Source of the DNA: Siphonodentalium dalli
Lineage: Eukaryota; Mollusca; Scaphopoda; Gadilida; Siphonodentaliidae
Direction of reading: 5' to 3'
NCBI GenBank assembly: GCA_032622095.1
Contig: CP136069.1
Span: 82,298,958 to 82,362,957 of the forward strand
DNA length: 64,000 nt
Below, piece by piece: positions 41,631 through 52,302 of the stretch. The notes beneath the pieces were generated by a model. It did no database searches and was not told the DNA's origin. It saw only the letters and a list, made by a program, of their open reading frames with translations. The stretch's first letter is position 1; every line of letters begins with the position of its first letter. The translations under genes were made by a program, and so were the position numbers.

Positions 41631-42352
41631 ATGAAGAAAATGGTTATTGTACCATTCAGAATGTTGGAAGATTTCAAACAATGGAAAATGTCAGAAATGA
41701 ATAAACCTCAATTACCTCCTGATCCTGCAATTTCAAATGTTTCAGATTCTTACAAAGAATTGAAATCAGTTTATGATAAAAATATTTCTGAATCAGAAAA
41801 GTCACAGTTATTTGGAGAAAATTTGTACAAATTGAAAACTTCACAAAAATCTTTAAATTCAAAATTCAGTTTACCCGAACAAAAGTTATCTGAAAACTTT
41901 GGGAAAATGAGTGAACATATATTGCAAGTGTGCCATCTAAACTTCGTGGTAAAGCACAACAAATTTTAACATTGTTGTCAACTAATCCTAAACTTAGATG
42001 GGATGATCGTGGACAATTAATTTATGGAACAGAAACAGTTACTGGATCAAATATAATTGATTTGATAAATGATGTTGTTCGTCACCGAAAAGGTTTTGAC
42101 CCAGTTGGTTATGAAACATTCCTACGCGGATTGGGGGAACTTAACGTACCACAAGATTATGTAGGTAACAGGAATCGATGGTTGTGGATACAAAGACATT
42201 TAAAAGAAGGTCACACTGGTGATGAGTTTCATACACCTCATGAAACTCCTAGCAGTGGCAAGTCAAGAAAACGTTCAGTTGATATTTTCACACCTCAAAG
42301 TTTTCCTAAAACCAGAAAATCTATTTTGAAAGGATGGTCCCCACTTACATAA
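41631..42352 (+). pseudogene. Maverick 2 conserved accessory protein, frameshifted
   Basis: Two overlapping frames, 41631-41969 and about 41930-42352, make one protein broken at CAAGTGTGCC (41925-41934), where a GT looks duplicated. The N-terminus MKKMVIVPFRML matches the start of 9169-9537. The second frame holds a conserved domain, TNPKLRWDDRGQLIYG and GSNIIDLINDVVRHRKGF, then LGELNVPQDYVGNR, which I know as a recurrent anonymous domain in invertebrate Mavericks. It ends TRKSILKGWSPL. Its 3' end overlaps the integrase start by 19 bases. Function unknown. Confidence 0.7.
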
Positions 42353-43428
42353 AATTTGACAAACTTCTAACTGAAATTTACTACAATCCAAAAGAAGTTG
42401 GTGGTTTCAGTGGAGCAAATCAACTTTTTAAAAATGCGAAAGAAACAAATAACAAAATTAAACTTTCAGATGTTAAAAAATGGTTACAATGGCAAAAAAC
42501 ATACACTTTGCACAAACCAATTGTTCGGAAATTTCGCAGACGTAAAACTATTGTTGCAGGAATTGATATTCAGTGGCAAGCTGATTTGGCAGATTTGCAA
42601 ACTTTGCAAAAGCACAATGACAATTACAGATATTTACTTTGTGTTATTGATGTGTTCTCAAAATTTGCATGGGTTGAAAAAATTAAAGACAAAACTGGTA
42701 AAACTTTAGTTAAAACATTTCAGAAAATTCTCAAATCATCAAAACGAAAACCTGTTTCATTTCAATCTGACAAAGGTTCAGAATTCAAAAATAAATTATT
42801 TTTACAATTTTTGAAATCTAAGAAAATTCATTTTTTCACAACAGAGAATCCAGAGAAAAAAGCAAGTATAGTTGAACGTTTTTAACGGACATTGAAAACA
42901 AAGATGTGGAAATATTTTACACATAATCAAACTTTGAAATACAATGATGTTTTGCACGATTTTGTGAATTCTTACAACAAAAGTTTTCATAGAAGTATTA
43001 AGATGGCACCAGTTTTAGTAACTCGAGAAAATGAAATTGAAGTTTCCAGAAATCTTTATGGAAAGTTAAAAACGAAAAAAGATAAGATCTTGAAAGTTGG
43101 AGATTTTGTTAGAATAAATAAAACAAAGAGAACTTTTGATAAAGGATATCTTCCAAATTGGACAAAAGAAATTTTCAAAATTAGTAGAGTTTGTAAAAGT
43201 ACACCATTAACTTACAAATTAGTAGATTTAGATGGTGAAAACATCGCAGGATCATTTTATGGTAAAGAAATTCAACATATAAAAGATAATAAAGTTTACG
43301 AAATTGAATCAGTTGTTGGTAAACGTTCAAGAAAAGTTGCTGGTAAATCAGTTAGAGAAATTAAAGTTCATTGGGCTGGTTATCCTAAAAAATTTGACAG
43401 TTGGATTCCTGCCACAAATTTGGTATAA
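42334..43428 (+). pseudogene. Maverick 2 integrase, copy 1, internal stop
   Basis: 365-codon frame. N-terminal YNPKEVGGFSGANQLFKNAK segment, catalytic D in WQADLADL (GAT 42583-42585), second D in QSDKGSEF, E in ASIVERF. Codon 184 is TAA (42883-42885), right after VERF, where relatives have Asn. The remaining frame has an NSYNKSFHRSI block and a chromodomain (HWAGYPKKFDSWI, to 43428). The catalytic triad lies before the stop but the C-terminal and chromodomain parts would not be made. Homologue of 9543-10652. The same stop is in copy 2, so it predates the duplication. Confidence 0.88.
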
Positions 43429-43438
43429 AACTGTTAAC

Positions 43439-43702
43439 ATGTCTCAAAATGGTTCAGTTGGTCTGGATGCTCCATCACAATTTCAATTCTGTGGAGAAAA
43501 AATTGCAAAAAATCAAGTAACATATTTTACACAAATTATTATAATTGTTGGTATAATCGCTACAGCAATTGTTCATTTAAGTTTACAAAGTGAAAATAAC
43601 GAACTGTGGTTAATTTTACTCAGTAGTTCTTTGGGATACATTTTACCAACACCGCGTTTGAAATATTTGAAAAATCAGTCGGCAGAAATTTTGAAAGTAT
43701 GA
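43439..43702 (+). CDS. Maverick 2 two-segment membrane protein, copy 1
   Basis: 87 residues from ATG 43439, ten bases after the integrase stop. A conserved N-terminus, APSQFQFCGEKIAKNQVTYF, leads into a first membrane segment (about 33-51, IIIIVGIIATAIVHL) and a second (about 58-72, LWLILLSSSLGYIL). The same order and motif (CG..I.KN.V.YF) recurs in invertebrate Mavericks; function unknown. The stop overlaps the next ATG. Unrelated to the membrane protein in this slot in Maverick 1. Intact. Confidence 0.7.
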   Translation: MSQNGSVGLDAPSQFQFCGEKIAKNQVTYFTQIIIIVGIIATAIVHLSLQSENNELWLILLSSSLGYILPTPRLKYLKNQSAEILKV

Positions 43703-44548
43703 ATTCTTTCTACATTACAATTCCGAGCGACAGTTCAATGGTAATGTATCCAAACAATTCTCAATGTTGTTTTACTGTACAATTACCAAAACCAATTCAA
43801 ATTGATAAAGAAAAATGGGAAGTTGCATTAGTCGAACTGATAACACCTTCAGAAACATACAATGTTACAGGGAATTCGTGTAAATTCAATTTGATTACAA
43901 CTGATGCAATAATACTGTCTGTTCTTCAAAATCGTTTTGAAGAAAAAATATTTACGAGACCTGATGGCGTTCGTGCAATTGAAATACAGATACGAGAAGG
44001 TTCGTATACCTCTGCGGCAGATTTACTTGATACAATGCAAGATGTAATTGATGAAACACTTGGAGAAGCAATACAAAACGAATTCGGATTTCACATCAAG
44101 TACTCAAAAGTTACAAAACGTGTGAAAATTATTCGCAAGAGTTTAAGTATCCCAAAACTAGGAATTGAATTACCACAATGTCTTTTGCACAAGTTGGGTT
44201 ACAAAACTGAAAACGATTCTGAAGATTTTTATTCAAATAATAGATTTCGTTTGGTGTAGATTTGAATGTTGGTCATAATCTAATGTTTGTTTATTCTGAT
44301 ATTGCCGATTTCACAATTGTTGGAAATGTTGAAGTACAAATTTTACGAGTTGTTTCTTTCAGAATTAAAAGAGATATCGACGGATTACATGTAAAACATG
44401 AATTTTTAAATTTACATTATGTTCCAGTTTCAAAGTCATACTTTGACAAAATTAGTGTAAATATAAGTGGCGACACAGGAAAATCAATTCAGTTATTGAT
44501 GGTAAGTCTTTGGCGAAGCTGCATTTCAGAAAACGAGAGGAGTTCTAA
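43699..44548 (+). pseudogene. Maverick 2 minor-capsid-like protein, copy 1, two frameshifts
   Basis: The N-terminal frame (43699-44259) has MNSFYITIPSDSSMVMYPNN and KEKWEVALVELITPS, the family signature also in 11134-11571. After a frameshift near 44250 the frame GHNLMFVYSDIADFTIVGN continues with LNLHYVPVSKSYFDKISV. A second shift near 44490 is needed to reach LAKLHFRKREEF and a stop at 44546-44548, seven bases before the next gene. About 280 residues before breakage, twice the Maverick 1 form. A minor capsid/penton role is inferred from position. Copy 2 has the same lesions. Confidence 0.75.
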
Positions 44549-44554
44549 AAAACA

Positions 44555-44929
44555 ATGTTCCCCGTGTATAGAGGTGTACCACGGCAATATGGTAACGGTA
44601 TTGGTTCAATTTTCAAATCAGTTATGAGATCTGCTGTACCATTTCTAAAACCGATTGGTCGGACAGCTTTACAACTTGCGAAAAAACACACTTTTGGTGT
44701 TGCAGATGAAATTATTAATCAAGGTAAAAGTCCGAAAGAAGCGTTGATGTCTGAAGGTAAAAAAGCTTTAAAATCTTTTGGCACACAAGCTAAAAATCAA
44801 ATTTTGAACTCGAGACAAAAACCTAGAAAAAGAGTAGCGAATTCAAAAATGAATCATTCATCTGTCAAACGCCGAAAAAGTCAGTCGAAAAAACATCCTA
44901 GCAGTCGAGCTCTTGATATTTTTGATTAA
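44555..44929 (+). CDS. Maverick 2 basic protein with amphipathic N-terminus, copy 1
   Basis: 124 residues. It starts MFPVYRGVPRQYGNGIG, then SIFKSVMRSAVPFLKPIGRT, a Gly-linked amphipathic or hydrophobic helix. A Lys/Arg-rich C-terminal half follows (RKRVANSKMNHSSVKRRKSQ). This layout recalls adenovirus internal proteins pVI and pX (membrane-active helix plus DNA-binding tail) and is common next to Maverick capsid genes; the analogy is by composition, not proven homology. Intact in both copies. Confidence 0.65.
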   Translation: MFPVYRGVPRQYGNGIGSIFKSVMRSAVPFLKPIGRTALQLAKKHTFGVADEIINQGKSPKEALMSEGKKALKSFGTQAKNQILNSRQKPRKRVANSKMNHSSVKRRKSQSKKHPSSRALDIFD

Positions 44930-44931
44930 TC

Positions 44932-46032
44932 ATGGCACAAATGGTAAATGGATCATGCGAATGCAATAAATCGGAACTTGATATAACACATGTTCCACCA
45001 ACGGTGGCTACAATGTCAGAATCGCAGTGGATCGAAAATCATCCGATTGCACCGCTGAATAATTCTGCTCCGATAGAGTTTGTCATACCATCTCAAACCG
45101 AAAAGTGGACAGATATTAATCAATCTTATCTTTATGTGAAATTCAAAATTACAAAAAAAAGATGGAACTAATTTGGTAGCTGGTACGGAATTAGCACCTG
45201 TTAACAATTTCTTTCATAGCATGTTCAGCAGTATCGATGTTTACTTGAACAACAAGTTGATAACTTCGAATTCTGACACTTACCCATACCGAGCATATTT
45301 CGAAAATCTGTTGGGATACTCTCCAGAATATAAAGATAATCAATTAGCAAATTTAGAAATGTGGTATGGCGATACAGCAGAACAATTTGAAGAGAATACC
45401 AAAGGTGGTGGCAATGCTGGATTAACTTCTAGAGAAAGTTTGATCGGTGGTAGTAAATTTGTTGAACTATGTGGACGCTTACACACTGATCTGTTTCTTC
45501 AAGAAAAATATTTACCAAATGGAATTGAAATTCGTATCAGATTAAACAGATCACCATCAAAATTTTGCCTCATTGGCTCCGAGGATGGACAAATTGTTTT
45601 CGAATCAGCAGTGTTCCATGTCAGAACAGTTAGTCTCTTTCCAGCGGTCTCAAATAAATTAAATCAAGAAATTGTCCAGTCAAAACTGAAACTACCTATC
45701 AGACGAGTAGAAATAAAAACTTTCACAATTAGTACTGGACTTAGATCAATAATTGAAGACCACTTATTTCAAGGACAATTACCAAAGAGACTTTTTATTG
45801 CGTTGGTCGAAAATAAAGATATGAATGGAGATTTGGGTACCAATCCATTCCACTTCAAACATTTCAGTTTGAATAAATTGGAAGTTAGTCAAGACGGTCA
45901 TACAATACATAACCGTCCATTTGAACCAAACTTCGCAACAAAACAATGTCTCAGATCATATTTATCTTTGTATCAATCTTTAGGAATGTTTGGTGTTAAC
46001 AAATCAATTGGCATTAATTTAAAAGAATATAT
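44932..46032 (+). pseudogene. Maverick 2 capsid protein (F54H12.2-like), copy 1, frameshifted
   Basis: The first frame (44932-45171) has TMSESQWIENHPIAPLNN and IEFVIPSQTEKWTDINQSYL. An extra A in the run of eight at 45153-45160 shifts the frame, and the second frame continues from about 45163 (LVAGTELAPVNNFFHSMFSS, then LIGGSKFVELCGRLHTDLF) to the duplication junction at 46032. There it runs into the start of copy 2 and stops at 46097-46099. The family is F54H12.2-like, recurrent in invertebrate Mavericks and the best capsid candidate here. A jelly-roll fold cannot be shown from sequence alone. The C-terminus is missing in this copy. Confidence 0.8.
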
Positions 46033-46080
46033 TTTCCCACCTCAAAGTTTTCCTAAAACCAGAAAATCTATTTTGAAAGG

Positions 46081-47175
46081 ATGGTCCCCACTTACATAAA
46101 ATTTGACAAACTTCTAACTGAAATTTACTACAATCCAAAAGAAGTTGGTGGTTTCAGTGGAGCAAATCAACTTTTTAAAAATGCGAAAGAAACAAATAAC
46201 AAAATTAAACTTTCAGATGTTAAAAAATGGTTACAATGGCAAAAAACATACACTTTGCACAAACCAATTGTTCGAAAATTTCGCAGACGTAAAACTATTG
46301 TTGCAGGAATTGATATTCAGTGGCAAGCTAATTTGGCAGATTTGCAAACTTTGCAAAAGCACAATGACAATTACAGATATTTACTTTGTGTTATTGATGT
46401 GTTCTCAAAATTTGCATGGGTTGAAAAAATTAAAGACAAAACTGGTAAAACTTTAGTTAAAACATTTCAGAAAATTCTCAAATCATCAAAACGAAAACCT
46501 GTTTCATTTCAATCTGACAAAGGTTCAGAATTCAAAAATAAATTATTTTTACAATTTTTGAAATCTAAGAAAATTCATTTTTTCACAACAGAGAATCCAG
46601 AGAAAAAAGCAAGTATAGTTGAACGTTTTTAACGGACATTGAAAACAAAGATGTGGAAATATTTTACACATAATCAAACTTTGAAATACAATGATGTTTT
46701 GCACGATTTTGTGAATTCTTACAACAAAAGTTTTCATAGAAGTATTAAGATGGCACCAGTTTTAGTAACTCGAGAAAATGAAATTGAAGTTTCCAGAAAT
46801 CTTTATGGAAAGTTAAAAACGAAAAAAGATAAGATCTTGAAAGTTGGAGATTTTGTTAGAATAAATAAAACAAAGAGAACTTTTGATAAAGGATATCTTC
46901 CAAATTGGACAAAAGAAATTTTCAAAATTAGTAGAGTTTGTAAAAGTACACCATTAACTTACAAATTAGTAGATTTAGATGGTGAAAACATCGCAGGATC
47001 ATTTTATGGTAAAGAAATTCAACATATAAAAGATAATAAAGTTTACGAAATTGAATCAGTTGTTGGTAAACGTTCAAGAAAAGTTGCTGGTAAATCAGTT
47101 AGAGAAATTAAAGTTCATTGGGCTGGTTATCCTAAAAAATTTGACAGTTGGATTCCTGCCACAAATTTGGTATAA
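46081..47175 (+). pseudogene. Maverick 2 integrase, copy 2, stop and catalytic Asp lost
   Basis: As copy 1, with the same TAA (46630-46632). In addition the first catalytic aspartate of the D,D,E triad is changed to Asn (AAT 46330-46332, WQANLADL). One of only a few differences between the copies thus falls in the active site. Confidence 0.88.
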
Positions 47176-47185
47176 AACTGTTAAC

Positions 47186-47449
47186 ATGTCTCAAAATGGT
47201 TCAGTTGGTCTGGATGCTCCATCACAATTTCAATTCTGTGGAGAAAAAATTGCAAAAAATCAAGTAACATATTTTACACAAATTATTATAATTGTTGGTA
47301 TAATCGCTACAGCAATTGTTCATTTAAGTTTACAAAGTGAAAATAACGAACTGTGGTTAATTTTACTCAGTAGTTCTTTGGGATACATTTTACCAACACC
47401 GCGTTTGAAATATTTGAAAAATCAGTCGGCAGAAATTTTGAAAGTATGA
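47186..47449 (+). CDS. Maverick 2 two-segment membrane protein, copy 2
   Basis: Identical in sequence to 43439-43702: 87 residues with CG.KIAKNQVTYF-type N-terminus and two membrane segments. Open, and overlapping the next start. Confidence 0.7.
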   Translation: MSQNGSVGLDAPSQFQFCGEKIAKNQVTYFTQIIIIVGIIATAIVHLSLQSENNELWLILLSSSLGYILPTPRLKYLKNQSAEILKV

Positions 47450-48295
47450 ATTCTTTCTACATTACAATTCCGAGCGACAGTTCAATGGTAATGTATCCAA
47501 ACAATTCTCAATGTTGTTTTACTGTACAATTACCAAAACCAATTCAAATTGATAAAGAAAAATGGGAAGTTGCATTAGTCGAACTGATAACACCTTCAGA
47601 AACATACAATGTTACAGGGAATTCGTGTAAATTCAATTTGATTACAACTGATGCAATAATACTGTCTGTTCTTCAAAATCGTTTTGAAGAAAAAATATTT
47701 ACGAGACCTGATGACGTTCGTGCAATTGAAATACAGATACGAGAAGGTTCGTATACCTCTGCGGCAGATTTACTTGATACAATGCAAGATGTAATTGATG
47801 AAACACTTGGAGAAGCAATACAAAACGAATTCGGATTTCACATCAAGTACTCAAAAGTTACAAAACGTGTGAAAATTATTCGCAAGAGTTTAAGTATCCC
47901 AAAACTAGGAATTGAATTACCACAATGTCTTTTGCACAAGTTGGGTTACAAAACTGAAAACGATTCTGAAGATTTTTATTCAAATAATAGATTTCGTTTG
48001 GTGTAGATTTGAATGTTGGTCATAATCTAATGTTTGTTTATTCTGATATTGCCGATTTCACAATTGTTGGAAATGTTGAAGTACAAATTTTACGAGTTGT
48101 TTCTTTCAGAATTAAAAGAGATATCGACGGATTACATGTAAAACATGAATTTTTAAATTTACATTATGTTCCAGTTTCAAAGTCATACTTTGACAAAATT
48201 AGTGTAAATATAAGTGGCGACACAGGAAAATCAATTCAGTTATTGATGGTAAGTCTTTGGCGAAGCTGCATTTCAGAAAACGAGAGGAGTTCTAA
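47446..48295 (+). pseudogene. Maverick 2 minor-capsid-like protein, copy 2
   Basis: Same two frameshifts as 43699-44548. Differs by Gly to Asp in the TRPDDVRAIE stretch (about residue 90). Confidence 0.75.
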
Positions 48296-48301
48296 AAAAC
48301 A

Positions 48302-48676
48302 ATGTTCCCCGTGTATAGAGGTGTACCACGGCAATATGGTAACGGTATTGGTTCAATTTTCAAATCAGTTATGAGATCTGCTGTACCATTTCTAAAACCG
48401 ATTGGTCGGACAGCTTTACAACTTGCGAAAAAACACACTTTTGGTGTTGCAGATGAAATTATTAATCAAGGTAAAAGTCCGAAAGAAGCGTTGATGTCTG
48501 AAGGTAAAAAAGCTTTAAAATCTTTTGGCACACAAGCTAAAAATCAAATTTTGAACTCGAGACAAAAACCTAGAAAAAGAGTAGCGAATTCAAAAATGAA
48601 TCATTCATCTGTCAAACGCCGAAAAAGTCAGTCGAAAAAACATCCTAGCAGTCGAGCTCTTGATATTTTTGATTAA
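48302..48676 (+). CDS. Maverick 2 basic amphipathic protein, copy 2
   Basis: Identical to the 124-residue protein at 44555-44929. Intact. Confidence 0.65.
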   Translation: MFPVYRGVPRQYGNGIGSIFKSVMRSAVPFLKPIGRTALQLAKKHTFGVADEIINQGKSPKEALMSEGKKALKSFGTQAKNQILNSRQKPRKRVANSKMNHSSVKRRKSQSKKHPSSRALDIFD

Positions 48677-48678
48677 TC

Positions 48679-49913
48679 ATGGCACAAATGGTAAATGGAT
48701 CATGCGAATGCAATAAATCGGAACTTGATATAACACATGTTCCACCAACGGTGGCTACAATGTCAGAATCGCAGTGGATCGAAAATCATCCGATTGCACC
48801 GCTGAATAATTCTGCTCCGATAGAGTTTGTCATACCATCTCAAACCGAAAAGTGGACAGATATTAATCAATCTTATCTTTATGTGAAATTCAAAATTACA
48901 AAAAAAAGATGGAACTAATTTGGTAGCTGGTACGGAATTAGCACCTGTTAACAATTTCTTTCATAGCATGTTCAGCAGTATCGATGTTTACTTGAACAAC
49001 AAGTTGATAACTTCGAATTCTGACACTTACCCATACCGAGCATATTTCGAAAATCTGTTGGGATACTCTCCAGAATATAAAGATAATCAATTAGCAAATT
49101 TAGAAATGTGGTATGGCGATACAGCAGAACAATTTGAAGAGAATACCAAAGGTGGTGGCAATGCTGGATTAACTTCTAGAGAAAGTTTGATCGGTGGTAG
49201 TAAATTTGTTGAACTATGTGGACGCTTACACACTGATCTGTTTCTTCAAGAAAAATATTTACCAAATGGAATTGAAATTCGTATCAGATTAAACAGATCA
49301 CCATCAAAATTTTGCCTCATTGGCTCCGAGGATGGACAAATTGTTTTCGAATCAGCAGTGTTCCATGTCAGAACAGTTAGTCTCTTTCCAGCGGTCTCAA
49401 ATAAATTAAATCAAGAAATTGTCCAGTCAAAACTGAAACTACCTATCAGACGAGTAGAAATAAAAACTTTCACAATTAGTACTGGACTTAGATCAAAAAT
49501 TGAAGACCACTTATTTCAAGGACAATTACCAAAGAGACTTTTTATTGCGTTGGTCGAAAATAAAGATATGAATGGAGATTTGGGTACCAATCCATTCCAC
49601 TTCAAACATTTCAGTTTGAATAAATTGGAAGTTAGTCAAGACGGTCATACAATACATAACCGTCCATTTGAACCAAACTTCGCAACAAAACAATGTCTCA
49701 GATCATATTTATCTTTGTATCAATCTTTAGGAATGTTTGGTGTTAACAAATCAATTGGCATTAATTTAAAAGAATATATGAATGGTTATTGTTTGTGGGG
49801 TTTCGACTTGACACCGGACCAAGGAAGCGACGAGGGACATCTACATCCTATAAAGACAGGGAACCTGCGTTTGGAGCTTCAGTTCTTGACAGCTCTCACT
49901 ACAGCCGTCAACG
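48679..49913 (+). pseudogene. Maverick 2 capsid protein (F54H12.2-like), copy 2
   Basis: Same A8 frameshift as copy 1 (48900-48907). This copy continues beyond the duplication to the conserved C-terminal region: YCLWGFDLTPDQGSDEGH and TGNLRLELQFLTALTTAVNV (to about 49913), only about 30 residues short of the usual end. From there the frame runs into the 184-bp satellite and stops at 50029. About 400 residues are represented. Ile to Lys relative to copy 1 near 49497. Confidence 0.82.
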
Positions 49914-51480
49914 TTTGTGGATATGTATGCATCTATACAAATGGTTTGCATAAAGTTTGGGCTCTTCAGTGGGTTTTAAGGGTATTGAGACAGCCCAACA
50001 CCCACAGCACCCATGACAATTCAAGTTAAATTGGTATATTTAACTTGAATTGGGCCATATGACCCATTATATGTATCTACTTCCAACACTTTTGTTGTTT
50101 GTGGATAGGTATGCATCTATGCAAATGGTTTGCACAAAGTTTGGGCTCCTCGGTGGGTTTTAAGGGTATTGAGACAGCCCAACACCCACAGCACCCATGA
50201 CAATTCAAGTTAAATTGGTATATTTAACTTGAATTGGGCCATATGACCCATTATATATATCTACTTCCAACACTTTTGTTGTTTGTGGATAGGTATGCAT
50301 CTATGCAAATGGTTTGCATAAAGTTTGGGCTCTTCAGTGGGTTTTAAGGGTATTGAGACAGCCCAACACCCACAGCACCCATGATAAAACCATACAGCAC
50401 CCGTGCCTATGAAAACATATTTCTGAGTCAGCCATCTCTCAGACTATACCCATTCTGTAAATGATTCCACATTTCACTCTAGAATATATAGAGGCAATGG
50501 AAAAAAAATATTTGGTCACCTGAATGGGATTTTGGGCTCTATTCAGGGGGGATATTTGTTTTTTTTAATGGTTAAATTGGTATATTTAACTGGAATTGGG
50601 TCCTGTAAAGGTATATACTTCTAGGTCTCCTAGTGTTTTTGGAAATATCTGCATTAGTATAAGAAGATTTGCAAAAGTTTGGGCTCCTTAGTGGGTTTTA
50701 AGGGTATGGAGACAGCCCAACACCCACAGCACCCATGGCAATTCAAGTTAAATTGGTATATTTAACTTGAATTGGGCCATATGACCCATTATATGTATCT
50801 ACTTCCAACACTTTTGTTGTTTGTGGATAGGTATGCATCTATGCAAATAGTTTGCACAAAGTTTGGGCTCCTCAGTGGGTTTTAAGGGTATGGAGACTGC
50901 CCAACACCCACAGCACCCATGATAAAACCATACAGCACCCGTGTCTATGAAAACATTTCTGAGTCAGCCATCTCTCAGACTATACCTATTCTGAAAAGGA
51001 TTCCACAGTTCACTTTAGAATATATAGAGGCAATGGGAAAAAATTATTTGGGCATCTGAATGGGATTTTGGGCTTTGGTCAGGGGGAGGGGAATATTTGG
51101 GTTTTTTAATGGTCAAGTTGAATTGAACCCTGTGACCCATTATAGGTATCTACTTCTATGTCTCTTACTAGTAGTGTTTTTGGAAAGATGTGCATCAGTA
51201 TAAGAAGGTTTGCAAAAGTTTGGGCACCTGGGAGTGATTTAATGGTGAGCAGGTGGCACAACACCAGTCATAATGAATTTCGAAGTACAATTGCTATTCG
51301 CGCTCGTACCGTGCGCAACTCTGGGAGCAAATGTACGCTAAGTTTACTGAGACTGGCACAACACCAACAGCACCCATGATAAATCATACAGCACCCTTGT
51401 CTTTAAAATCATATTTGGGCTCAGGTGAAGGACAAAATATGTTTTTTAATATTAATGTCGGTATATTTAACTTGAATTGG
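49914..51480. repeat. 184-bp satellite with embedded hairpin, higher-order
   Basis: CCCAACACCCACAGCACCC recurs at about 49994, 50178, 50362, 50714 and 50900 (spacing 184-186). Units contain TTTGTGGATAGGTATGCATC, GTTTGGGCTC and, in most, an inverted pair CAATTCAAGTTAAA / TTTAACTTGAATTG separated by 8 bases. A longer variant with CATACAGCACCCGTG and CAGCCATCTCTCAGACTATACC occurs at 50387 and 50932, giving a higher-order period near 545 bp. It starts exactly where the Maverick 2 capsid homology ends. Confidence 0.9.
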
Positions 51481-52302
51481 GCCATGTAAACCGGGGTATT
51501 CTATACACTCAGGGGGCATACCCTGGGTAATCTATATAATCAGGGTGTTACCTTCCTGTACGCTATTCGTTTAGGCCCATATAGAGCTTATTTAAGTTTT
51601 CAAATATTGCCAACATGAGCTTATTTTGCGCAATTTAAAATAAGCTCAGTTTCACATAAACAGACTGTTACTTGGTGTTCCATATTCAGATAGTTCTCAG
51701 GTGTCCAATCTCAAATACCGACCTCGTCGCCATCCGCATACTACCGATTACGTCGACAAAACGATGGCAAATAATTTAAGATAATAATATATTGGGATAT
51801 CAAATCGTGTAATATAGTAGTGTCTTAAAATATGAAAATTACATTTCCAAGAATAAATAAACAAAAAATGTGAAGATGACAACAAATATTTAACAAGACA
51901 GTCAATGACTGTGGGTAGCTCACCAGACTGTAAAGACTGAGAAGAATGGGACTCTGAAGACTACAAGAGTCAGTACGTGACAATATCACTTAAGACAAGT
52001 AGTTCTAAACATGGACATAGATGGAGGTTCTCCGATGAGCAGGGCTCTTCAACTTGAAATTTCTAATTGCACACCACTGACAAATCTCCAACCTCTTACA
52101 TTTTACAGAAGACAACCATACCACAGTACTAAGTTCACAGAAATCATTTTGCACACCCCTCTTAGGTTGAATTTTACAACTAGTACAAGGATATAGGAGA
52201 GTTAAATCTCTTATCTCTGCCCCTATTAGAACAAATGTGAATCCCCATCTATGAGATCCATTCATCTAGTAATATCAATATACCCCCCCCCCAATATCCA
52301 AT
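51481..52302. other. Unassigned, with dispersed 120-bp repeat copy 2
   Basis: 51895-52012 is the second copy of the 26131-26250 repeat. 51570-51660 contains inverted GAGCTTATTT words of the MITE mosaic found further right. No gene supported. Confidence 0.45.

Larger units (their letters stand above)
42286..46032 (+). repeat. Tandem duplication in Maverick 2, first copy
   Basis: 3,747 bp repeated directly at 46033-49779 with only about four or five substitutions seen. The junction at 46029-46032 shares ATAT with both parental ends (42282-42285 and 49776-49779), so a microhomology-mediated event is likely. The unit covers integrase to capsid. Confidence 0.95.
46033..49779 (+). repeat. Tandem duplication in Maverick 2, second copy
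   Basis: Repeats 42286-46032. Coding differences noticed: integrase Asp to Asn (46330-46332), Gly to Asp in the minor-capsid-like protein (GAC at about 47713) and Ile to Lys in the capsid (AAA near 49497), plus one silent G/A in the integrase near 46275. Confidence 0.95.
38450..49913 (+). mobile_element. Maverick/Polinton-type element, truncated and inactivated (Maverick 2)
   Basis: Gene order: PolB palm, unknown gene, packaging ATPase, three small proteins, integrase, two-segment membrane protein, minor-capsid-like protein, basic protein, capsid-like protein. A 3,747-bp part (integrase through capsid) is present twice. The left side is cut in PolB and the right side in the last part of the capsid gene, where a 184-bp satellite begins. 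No terminal repeats are seen. At least eight stops or frameshifts. It is a different lineage from Maverick 1: proteins align only in parts and coding is A-richer. Confidence 0.85.
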
